In this document: positions 1 through 5,443 of the stretch, piece after piece
Numbering within the stretch: the stretch's first letter is position 1
How the letters are laid out: every line of letters begins with the position of its first letter
NCBI GenBank assembly: GCA_900552095.1
Contig: URYM01000046.1
Location: 1-10,010, forward strand
Length of the DNA: 10,010 nt
Origin: an uncultured Blautia sp.
GTDB taxonomy: Bacteria; Bacillota; Clostridia; Lachnospirales; Lachnospiraceae
Direction of reading: 5' to 3'
Program-made: the position numbers and the translations under genes
Notes under the pieces: model-generated
Database searches by the model: none
Seen by the model: the letters and a program-made list of their open reading frames with translations, nothing else
What the model was told of the DNA's origin: nothing

Positions 1-278
1 ATATTGATTGCCATGATCAAATTCATGTTATCGGAGGCTGAGGATAAAAATAAAATAGGAACCTTGGAGACCCGCCTGATCTGGCTGCACCAGTGATAAC
101 CATTGTAAAAAGGCAGAGAGATATCCATCAGTACCAGCTGCGGCTCCACCTGGGCAAAAAGCTCCATCACCTGGCTGAAATCCTCCACACAGGTTACTTC
201 ATACCCCCAGCCGGAAAGCTGTTCCCGGATGGTAGAGGCGATCACCCGATCGTCCTCTACCAGAAGAATCCTGTACAT
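1..278 (-). CDS. Response regulator, OmpR family, BceR-like receiver domain (3' end outside window)
   Basis: Only the first 92 codons are present and the gene continues beyond position 1. I translated it by hand from the ATG at 278-276, which follows an AAAGGAGG ribosome binding site at a good distance. The visible part is a receiver (CheY-like) domain that accepts phosphate from a partner sensor kinase. It has the acidic pocket E8-D9-D10, the phospho-acceptor D52 in a VLMDISLP context, and the conserved Ser/Thr position at S79-S80. The NGYHWCSQIR and FLSSASDNMN segments strongly recall BceR-type regulators, which control ABC exporters against bacitracin and other cell-wall peptides. That subfamily call rests on memory of related sequences. 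The DNA-binding winged helix and any kinase or transporter genes would lie outside the window. The gene starts only 12 bp after the epimerase stop, so the two are probably cotranscribed. Confidence 0.85.
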   Translation of the reverse strand, partial: MYRILLVEDDRVIASTIREQLSGWGYEVTCVEDFSQVMELFAQVEPQLVLMDISLPFYNGYHWCSQIRRVSKVPILFLSSASDNMNLIMAIN

Positions 279-290
279 AAAATCCTCCTT

Positions 291-1178
291 TTATTTCACT
301 GAAATCGTATACCCGCTGCAGAAAACCTCTCCCGGTGCCGCCTGATTGCCATATGCCCGGTCTTTCCACTCTCCCGCAAAATCCACGGCGTCACAGCGGC
401 CACACCAGGGTTCGATACAGATAAAGGGAGCATCCTTTTTAATGGGCGACCAGATACCTGCCAGAGGCATGTCAAATCTGACGGAAAGATAGGGAACCCT
501 GTGCTCATCCGCCAGAAAGATTTCCTTTACCTGACCGTTCTCGATCATAAGGGCATCACGGTCAAAAGTATCTTTCTCCACTTTGAACATACCATTTACC
601 AGCGGCTGGATGTGAAGCTCCGGAGCAGCCAGGCCGGAACTTAAATCAACCAGCCGGTATTCCAGATAATCTGCTCTGGCATCACAGCCTATATACCCTC
701 CCTGCCAGCAGGGTTTCTCCCCGCCGGGAGGGCAAAGAAATGCCGGATGGCCCCCGATGGAAAAATACATCATTTCCTCCCCTGTATTCTCCACTCTCCA
801 GAGAACCTTTAAGTCCTCCCCCTGAAGCTGGTAACCGATCTCCAGCCGGAAAGAGAAGGGAAAACTCTCCCTTGTCTTTTCATCATCGGTAAGAGAAAAC
901 CAGATTTCCTCTTCTTTCTGCTCCTTCACTTCAAACTCCCGCCGTCTGGCAAACCCGTGCTTTGCCATTTCATACGTCTTTCCCTGATGGGTATAGACAT
1001 TATTTTTCAGTCCCCCTACCAGCGGAAACAGCAGAGGGGAGCGGCCGGTCCAATATCTTTCATCTCCATTCCAGATATACTCCTGACCATTCTCCTTTTT
1101 TACCAGAGAGATCAGCTCTCCCCCCAGAGACTGAAAAACAGCTTTTAATTTTTCGTTTTCTATCGTGTATCTGCCCAT
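291..1178 (-). CDS. Aldose 1-epimerase family protein, LacX-like
   Basis: The predicted protein is 295 aa and belongs to the galactose mutarotase-like fold, which interconverts alpha and beta anomers of sugars in the cytoplasm. The sequence most resembles the LacX-type branch rather than classical GalM. Family landmarks, numbered from the chosen start, are the early LGGELISL segment, SPLLFPLVG near residue 50, the KHGFARR segment with His74, GGHPAFLCP with His144, and CIEPWCGR with Glu256. These match the two catalytic histidines and the glutamate of the family. An in-frame ATG at 1220 would add 14 residues and overlap the ABC-F gene. I prefer the ATG at 1178 because GAAGGAGG lies directly upstream of it and the family motif (GRYTIENEKLKAVF) begins there. 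It starts 20 bp after the ABC-F stop and is probably in one operon with it. The natural substrate cannot be told from the sequence. Confidence 0.9.
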   Translation of the reverse strand: MGRYTIENEKLKAVFQSLGGELISLVKKENGQEYIWNGDERYWTGRSPLLFPLVGGLKNNVYTHQGKTYEMAKHGFARRREFEVKEQKEEEIWFSLTDDEKTRESFPFSFRLEIGYQLQGEDLKVLWRVENTGEEMMYFSIGGHPAFLCPPGGEKPCWQGGYIGCDARADYLEYRLVDLSSGLAAPELHIQPLVNGMFKVEKDTFDRDALMIENGQVKEIFLADEHRVPYLSVRFDMPLAGIWSPIKKDAPFICIEPWCGRCDAVDFAGEWKDRAYGNQAAPGEVFCSGYTISVK

Positions 1179-1198
1179 ATTGATTCCTCCTTCGCTCT

Positions 1199-2755
1199 TT
1201 ACAGAACCTTCGTCGTCCATTTACTGCAGTCCCACACATCCGTTGCCAGATCCTGATAAAATTCCGGCTCATGACAGATAAGAAGAATGCTCCCCTTATA
1301 TTCCTTCAACGCCCGTTTCAGTTCCTCCTTGGCATCCACATCCAGATGATTGGTCGGCTCGTCAAGCAGAAGAAGATTCGTCTCCCGGTTGATCAGTTTA
1401 CACAGGCGCACCTTAGCCTGCTCTCCGCCTGAGAGAACCCGTACCTGGCTCTCAATGTGTTTGGTAGTCAGTCCGCATTTCGCCAGCGCAGAACGAACCT
1501 CATACTGGGTAAAGGCGGGAAATTCCTGCCACAGTTCCTCAATGCAGCTGCGGGTGTTGCCGGGAGCCATCTCCTGTTCAAAATATCCCACAGAAAGATA
1601 ATCTCCCATCTGCGCATATCCCTCCAGCGGCCGGATCAGCCCCAGGATACTCTTCAGAAGCGTCGTCTTTCCGATTCCGTTGGCTCCGATCAGAGCGATC
1701 TTCTGACCTCTCTCCATCTCCAGATTCAGAGGCCTGGAAAAAGGTTCTTCATAACCGATCACCAGATTTTTCGTCAGGAATACCATTTTCCCAGAAGTTC
1801 TGGCTTCCTTAAAAGAAAACTGGGGTTTGGGTCTCTCTGCCGCCAATTCGATCACATCCATTTTATCCAGTTTTTTCTGCCTGGACATAGCCATGTTCCT
1901 GGTAGCTACCCGGGCTTTATTCCTGGCCACAAAATCTTTCAGCTCGCTGATCTCCTGCTGCTGTCTGCGGTAGGCGGCCTCCAGCTGTGCCTTTTTCGCC
2001 TGATATACTTCCTGGAATTTGTCATAATCCCCCACATAACGATTCAGTTCCTGATTCTCCATATGATAGATCAGATTAACCACACTGTTCAGGAAGGGAA
2101 TATCATGGGAAATCAGTATAAATGCATTCTCATACTCCTGCAGATATCTGGTCAGCCAGGCAATATGCTGTTCATCCAGATAGTTGGTCGGCTCATCGAG
2201 CAGCAAAATATCCGGTTTTTCCAGAAGCAGTTTTCCCAGAAGCACTTTCGTTCTCTGTCCTCCGGACAGTTCTGTCACATCCTGATCTAGTCCCAGTTCC
2301 AGAAGCCCCAGCGCCCTCGCCACTTCCTCCACCTTGGCATCAATAATATAAAAATCATGTGCCGACAGAAGATCCTGGATCGTTCCCAGTTCCTCCATCA
2401 TACGTTCCAGTTCTTCCGGGTCTGCCTCCGCCATCCGGTCACAGATTCCGTTCATCCGCTCTTCCATCTCGAAGAGGGGAAGGAAGGCAGATCGCAGCAC
2501 ATCTGCGATGGTCATGCCTTTTTCCAGAACGGCATGCTGATCCAAGTATCCTGCGCGGACATTCTTTGCCCACTCTACTTTTCCCTCATCCGGCATAAGT
2601 TTCCCGGTTACAATATTTAAAAATGTCGATTTTCCCTCTCCGTTTGCCCCAACAAGACCAATATGTTCGCCTTTAAGTAAACGGAAAGAAACGTCCTGAA
2701 AAATCGCCCTGTCCCCAAAACCGTGAGACAAATGTTCCACATTTAGTATACTCAT
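1199..2755 (-). CDS. ABC-F family ATPase, YfmM-like
   Basis: This 518-aa soluble protein has two ATP-binding cassettes and no membrane segments, the layout of ABC-F translation factors and antibiotic-resistance ribosome-protection proteins. Cassette 1 has Walker A GANGEGKST (36-44), LSGGQ (163-167), Walker B LLLDEPTNYLD (184-194) and the switch ISHD (215-218). The charged interdomain linker, which reaches the ribosomal P-site region in this family, spans about 240-315 and includes the VARNKARVATRN segment. Cassette 2 has GANGIGKTT (357-365), LSGGE (441-445) and LLLDEPTNHLD (462-472). Its switch histidine sits in CHEPEF (His495). Length, the N-terminus MSILNVEHLSHGFGDRAIF and the C-terminus WTTKVL match my memory of Bacillus YfmM. 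Whether it protects against an antibiotic or has a housekeeping role is not visible. The start is fixed by the family N-terminus, although the AAGGAG at 2775-2770 is an unusually long 14 bases upstream. Confidence 0.93.
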   Translation of the reverse strand: MSILNVEHLSHGFGDRAIFQDVSFRLLKGEHIGLVGANGEGKSTFLNIVTGKLMPDEGKVEWAKNVRAGYLDQHAVLEKGMTIADVLRSAFLPLFEMEERMNGICDRMAEADPEELERMMEELGTIQDLLSAHDFYIIDAKVEEVARALGLLELGLDQDVTELSGGQRTKVLLGKLLLEKPDILLLDEPTNYLDEQHIAWLTRYLQEYENAFILISHDIPFLNSVVNLIYHMENQELNRYVGDYDKFQEVYQAKKAQLEAAYRRQQQEISELKDFVARNKARVATRNMAMSRQKKLDKMDVIELAAERPKPQFSFKEARTSGKMVFLTKNLVIGYEEPFSRPLNLEMERGQKIALIGANGIGKTTLLKSILGLIRPLEGYAQMGDYLSVGYFEQEMAPGNTRSCIEELWQEFPAFTQYEVRSALAKCGLTTKHIESQVRVLSGGEQAKVRLCKLINRETNLLLLDEPTNHLDVDAKEELKRALKEYKGSILLICHEPEFYQDLATDVWDCSKWTTKVL

Positions 2756-2781
2756 AGAATCAAGTCTTTCTCCTTCGTCAT

Positions 2782-2810
2782 TTTATAAGAGATAAAAGGT
2801 GCCCGAGAAA
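2782..2810 (-). promoter_or_regulatory. Weak candidate promoter for the ABC-F unit
   Basis: A TATAAA box at 2787-2782 lies 17 bases from a poor -35 match, TTTCTC at 2810-2805, inside the upstream terminator hairpin. A promoter is expected here because a terminator separates this gene from the previous unit and only about 70 bases are available. The -35 is weak, and a start near 2775 would place the AAGGAG at the very 5' end of the message. This is a positional guess supported by one good hexamer. Confidence 0.28.
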
Positions 2811-2825
2811 ATGCCCCGAACACCT
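2791..2825 (-). terminator. Rho-independent terminator of the nudix-gerW unit
   Basis: Read on the minus strand, AGGTGTTCGGG (2825-2815) pairs along all 11 positions with CTCGGGCACCT (2807-2797), counting three G.U wobbles. The loop is 7 bases, and TTTT followed by ATC comes directly after the stem. The wobble pairs exist only in the minus-strand RNA, which supports this direction. It closes the unit that ends with the 46-aa membrane protein, whose stop codon lies partly inside the stem. Confidence 0.82.
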
Positions 2826-2964
2826 AAGAACTGCAAAACAGATTGTAACCGATCAGCATAAAGGCTGCCGCCGCCAATACGGTCCAGAAATTGGTGGGAA
2901 TGATAATCATAAGCATCATTCCTATGCCGGTCCAGAATAACAGAAAACCCAGCACCCGGTTCAT
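2824..2964 (-). CDS. Small membrane protein of unknown function, downstream of gerW
   Basis: This is a 46-aa open frame that I translated by hand. It has two hydrophobic segments, about residues 4-22 (start MNRVLGFLLFW) and 26-43 (TVLAAAAFMLIGYNLF), split by a Pro-Thr-Asn turn, so a two-helix hairpin in the membrane is likely. The ATG at 2964 is 4 bases after the gerW stop. Its ribosome binding site (CAGGAG) is made from the last codons of gerW with 7 bases of spacing, so translation is probably coupled. The TAG at 2826-2824 overlaps the terminator stem, so the gene exactly fills the space between gerW and the end of the transcript. I do not know a named family. The position suggests a role with GerW or in the spore envelope, which is inference only. 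Confidence 0.72.
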   Translation of the reverse strand: MNRVLGFLLFWTGIGMMLMIIIPTNFWTVLAAAAFMLIGYNLFCSS

Positions 2965-2968
2965 AGAA

Positions 2969-3373
2969 CTACTCCTGTTCTTTTTCCGCCTCTTGCTCTA
3001 ATATATGCGCTACTTCCTCGGAAGAATACTCAGAACCACCGTCTTTCTTTGTAAACTTATTAACCAGATCCGGAACCATATCCAGAATCTTGGTCACCGC
3101 ATCCTGATTTTTGATATTTACCAGGCGGGTTCCGTTCTGATTAATGACAAGAACGGCACTGGGAGATACCTTTCCGCCCATGCCTCCGCCTCCGTTATTT
3201 TTAGCATTTTCGGCAAAGGCTCCCGCCGCCACTCCGAAACTTACATCCACCAGCGGGAGGATGATCGTATCGTCGATGTGAATCGCCTCTCCCACTACTG
3301 TCTTCGTGGTAATAAAGCTGTCCATGCCTTTAAACAGGGCAGATACTGTTGACTGAAAATCATTGACTGCCAT
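2969..3373 (-). CDS. gerW: Sporulation protein GerW (YtfJ family)
   Basis: This 134-aa protein matches the Spore_YtfJ family, conserved in endospore formers and needed in Bacillus for proper germination with some germinants. Features seen are the VGEAIHIDDTIILPLVDVSFG core (27-47), a glycine-rich loop (61-67), and the KVSPSAVLVI strand (68-77) followed by a region ending in IKNQDAV. The C-terminus (about 108-134) is acidic and charged. There is no signal peptide and the length is normal for the family. The ATG at 3373 has an AGGAGG site just upstream. The DUF2953 gene ends 27 bp before it, the same ytfI-ytfJ neighbourhood as in Bacillus. The short distances on both sides support one transcript with the DUF2953 gene and the 46-aa membrane gene. 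Any sporulation-specific internal promoter is not obvious to me. Confidence 0.93.
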   Translation of the reverse strand: MAVNDFQSTVSALFKGMDSFITTKTVVGEAIHIDDTIILPLVDVSFGVAAGAFAENAKNNGGGGMGGKVSPSAVLVINQNGTRLVNIKNQDAVTKILDMVPDLVNKFTKKDGGSEYSSEEVAHILEQEAEKEQE

Positions 3374-3400
3374 AATAACCTCCTATTTTTCTGATCCGCT

Positions 3401-4378
3401 TCAGGCATTTCCCATCCGCCGGAACCGTTTTATCGTTATTTTTATATTTTTATCCATCCAGATCTTCAGAGCTGTCTTCAGAAAAAAGATCCCATAAATC
3501 CTCCCGGAGAATCTTATCTCCCCCTCCAGCACTTCCCGGTCAAACGCCGGAATCAGTGACAGCTGTTTGCCATAAAGGGGATAAAACGGAGAAACCGCTG
3601 CCAGGAACTGTCCTGTGGCAGACGGATCCGCAAAGCCAAAGAGGATCTTTCCTTTTATCTTTCCGGGAAGCACATGGTGCAGGATCCTGCCCAGACTGCC
3701 TTTGATCAGATTCCAGGCCTCTCTGGTGTGGGGATCTCTGGCAAATCTCTTCCACTTTTCTATTTTAGCACAGATCCCGTCGATTGTGAAACAGATTTTC
3801 TCAATCCGGCGGCACACTTTCACAGGGAAAAGGGCAATGCTGCGCAGGATTCTCCAGATGGCCTTTCCTACACCGGACACAGCCCGGAAAATTTTCCCCA
3901 GAACCCGTTCTCCCTTTTCCCACAGACAGAGTTTCTCCTCTGCTTTTTCCTGTTTCTGTTTGGCCGGCACAGGACAGAATCCTTCCTCCGGCTCCGGCAT
4001 CTCCGCTTTTTCCTGAATTTCCGGAACCTGTGTCAGTTCTTTCCCTATCTTTTCTTCCGGGCTGTCCGGTTTTGCAACTTTTCTCCGACGCTGTCTCTGC
4101 CTTTTTTCTAATAGCCTGCCCAGCTTTCTCAGAGAAATACCAAAGATCCGAATATCCCATTCAGCCTTTTCTTCCCGATAGGAACAGGTGAAATGAACCA
4201 GATGAAGAAACCAGGAAACGCAGATCCTTCCCTCCAGCCTGCCGCTTTCTCTTTTCCCCTGTCCGCTGTAACGGAGCGGTACCAGAAGAGCAGAAAGAAC
4301 AGCAAAAAGAATCAGCCCGATCAGGATCAGCAGCAGAATCCCTGCTGTTTTTAAAATTGTCAATATGATATGTATCAT
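3401..4378 (-). CDS. DUF2953 domain protein (YtfI-like), membrane-anchored
   Basis: The 325-aa product begins with a long hydrophobic stretch (about 2-35) that should anchor it in the membrane. A basic run EKRQRQRRRK (91-100) and a low-complexity Glu/Lys/Pro-rich linker (about 101-150) follow, then mixed helices. The C-terminal part carries the DUF2953 signature: KGKILFGFADPSATG (242-256), SPFYPLYG (263-270) and EGEIRFSGRIYG (286-296). No biochemical function is established for this domain. The best clue is its steady company with gerW/ytfJ, seen here 27 bp downstream, which suggests a spore or envelope role. The start at 4378 is 9 bp after the previous stop, with GAGG as the ribosome binding site inside that gap. 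The charged linker is the part most likely to vary between species. Confidence 0.85.
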   Translation of the reverse strand: MIHIILTILKTAGILLLILIGLILFAVLSALLVPLRYSGQGKRESGRLEGRICVSWFLHLVHFTCSYREEKAEWDIRIFGISLRKLGRLLEKRQRQRRRKVAKPDSPEEKIGKELTQVPEIQEKAEMPEPEEGFCPVPAKQKQEKAEEKLCLWEKGERVLGKIFRAVSGVGKAIWRILRSIALFPVKVCRRIEKICFTIDGICAKIEKWKRFARDPHTREAWNLIKGSLGRILHHVLPGKIKGKILFGFADPSATGQFLAAVSPFYPLYGKQLSLIPAFDREVLEGEIRFSGRIYGIFFLKTALKIWMDKNIKITIKRFRRMGNA

Positions 4379-4387
4379 CCGATCCTC

Positions 4388-4717
4388 TTACTTTCCTTCC
4401 CTTTCTGCTGTTATCAGATAAGTGCGGATATCTCCTCCGCCTGTTTCCTGAAAAACATCTGCCGCCATCTGTTCTACCAGTTCCAGCGCCTCGGGATAAC
4501 TTCCCGCAAGCCCCGCTATCATGGGAGAAATCCCTCTTTTCTCTCGTCCCTCCATCTGAGAGACAGAAAGAATATCCAGCTGATCCCGCTCATTGGAAGC
4601 CAGCGTGACCACATACACCCCCGGTGTCTTTCGGCCTCTTTCTATTTTCCGGATCAGTTTCTCTTCTTTCTTTTTTACAGTTTCCCCCACATAGAGATTT
4701 TTATACCAGTTCAGCAT
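4388..4717 (-). CDS. Conserved-looking hypothetical protein, 109 aa
   Basis: I do not recognise a named domain, though the opening MLNWYKNLYVG resembles proteins I associate with Lachnospiraceae of unknown function. It has a charged helix at 14-30 (KKKEEKLIRKIERGRK), a beta-like strand VYVVTLA (34-40), a segment DQLDILSVSQM (45-55), and a hydrophobic to helical region SPMIAGLAGSYPEALELVEQM (64-84). There is no signal peptide or membrane helix, so it is probably a small cytosolic protein. It lies between the NUDIX gene (150-bp gap holding a hairpin) and the DUF2953 gene (9-bp gap), so it is most likely cotranscribed with the latter and gerW. AGGAG and AGGA stretches precede the ATG at 4717. 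It is a real gene by position and spacing, with function unknown. Confidence 0.75.
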   Translation of the reverse strand: MLNWYKNLYVGETVKKKEEKLIRKIERGRKTPGVYVVTLASNERDQLDILSVSQMEGREKRGISPMIAGLAGSYPEALELVEQMAADVFQETGGGDIRTYLITAEREGK

Positions 4718-4776
4718 AAATATTTTCCTGTCTCCTGTCCATATCTGAAACTAACATTTTTCAAAAGAATCTCTTT

Positions 4777-4866
4777 AAAATTTATGTGCAATCTTCAAGC
4801 TCACCCCCGCCTCTCCGGAAACAACTCCGAAATACGGACTGCTCTTAAAAATTGCACATATCTTTT
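4777..4866 (-). repeat. Long imperfect inverted repeat / putative RNA hairpin in the nudix 3' region
   Basis: A perfect 10-bp inverted repeat (TATGTGCAAT at 4783-4792, ATTGCACATA at 4851-4860) lies in the core of a longer stem joining 4777-4799 to 4844-4866. In DNA 19 of 23 positions pair. In minus-strand RNA two of the four mismatches become G.U pairs, giving 21 of 23. The 44-base loop can form smaller hairpins such as TCCG/CGGA. It starts 1 base after the NUDIX stop codon. The 3' arm ends in UUUU but is followed by AAAGAG, so it is not a classical terminator. It may be a processing or stability hairpin, an attenuator, or a small dispersed repeat. Confidence 0.55.
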
Positions 4867-4867
4867 C

Positions 4868-5320
4868 TTAAAAATACTTTCGGTTTCCCCACAGATTAGA
4901 CTTTTTCAAATCCAGATATTCGTTATAAGCCCTCTCCAGGATCTGCCTCTCATTAGAAAATTTTAACAGATGGTAAGCTTCATGGAACTTATAATAACCG
5001 GAATCCACAAAGTATTCTTCTCTCTGCGGCCTGCTGTAATAGCTGCCTGCCATCATCAGATACCAGTGCACATCCTTCTCCACCGTGTCCTCCGGCACGC
5101 TGAACGTGTACTGACTCTTCCCGATATACTTAATGATAGAAGCCTGTACACCGGCCTCCTCCATCACTTCCCGGACTGCGGTATCCTTATATTCCTCGCC
5201 TTTTTCAACAGTTCCCTTGGGAAGCACCCAGCCCTCATACTTGTTCTTATAACTTTTATAGAGCGTCAGGATCTTCCCCCGATAAATTACCACCCCGCCA
5301 CAGCTCGTTGCTTCAATCAT
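4868..5320 (-). CDS. NUDIX hydrolase
   Basis: The 150-aa product has a complete NUDIX box from G36 to V58 (G-x5-E-x7-REVMEEAGV), with metal-binding E54 and E55 in place. The core before it (CGGVVIYRGKILTLY and WVLPKGTVEKGE) is also typical. Such enzymes hydrolyse a nucleoside diphosphate linked to another group. The substrate cannot be read from the sequence; the general look is compatible with dinucleoside polyphosphate or (d)NTP clean-up enzymes. After the box there is a Tyr-rich region (SYYSRPQREEYFV, about 93-105) and a helical C-terminus. Length is standard. The ATG at 5320 follows AGGAGG, with a strong promoter upstream, so this is the first gene of its unit. I did not see a membrane segment or a second domain. 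Confidence 0.92.
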   Translation of the reverse strand: MIEATSCGGVVIYRGKILTLYKSYKNKYEGWVLPKGTVEKGEEYKDTAVREVMEEAGVQASIIKYIGKSQYTFSVPEDTVEKDVHWYLMMAGSYYSRPQREEYFVDSGYYKFHEAYHLLKFSNERQILERAYNEYLDLKKSNLWGNRKYF

Positions 5321-5385
5321 CCTGCAAGACCTCCTGTTATCCCGGTATGGCCGGAATATGCGTTGTGTATTTTTTCACTAGGAAC

Positions 5386-5414
5386 AGTATACCGCTTTTT
5401 TCTCCCGTACGCAA
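5386..5414 (-). promoter_or_regulatory. Sigma-A-type promoter of the nudix-gerW unit
   Basis: On the minus strand TTGCGT (5414-5409) and TATACT (5391-5386) are separated by exactly 17 bases. The -10 box matches 5 of 6 consensus positions. It lies in the 123-bp gap between the PBP stop and the NUDIX start, and predicts a transcript start near 5380 and a leader of about 60 bases. I see no terminator between the PBP and this promoter, so read-through from the cell-wall genes remains possible. Confidence 0.75.
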
Positions 5415-5443
5415 GCTTGTTTTGCCGATTCCCCACAGTATGC

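Noticed and set aside
1457..2290. 277-codon open frame on the plus strand
   Set aside because: It is antisense to the well-supported ABC-F gene, its translation has no recognisable motif, and it comes from the codon bias of the real gene.
2752..2781. Nine-codon leader frame (MTKEKDLIL) overlapping the ABC-F start as ATGA
   Set aside because: Leader peptides do control some antibiotic-resistance ABC-F genes, but this frame has no ribosome binding site and there is no alternative hairpin pair in the short leader.
4718..4800. Possible promoter for the 109-aa gene (TTGCAC or TTGAAG with AT-rich boxes)
   Set aside because: No -10 box with acceptable match was found at 16-18 bases from either -35-like hexamer, and no sigma-F or sigma-G pattern was clear.
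4370..4966. 198-codon plus-strand frame spanning the 4718-4867 gap
   Set aside because: It covers parts of two real genes in antisense, has no ribosome binding site that I can see and no family features. The gap itself is better explained by the hairpin.
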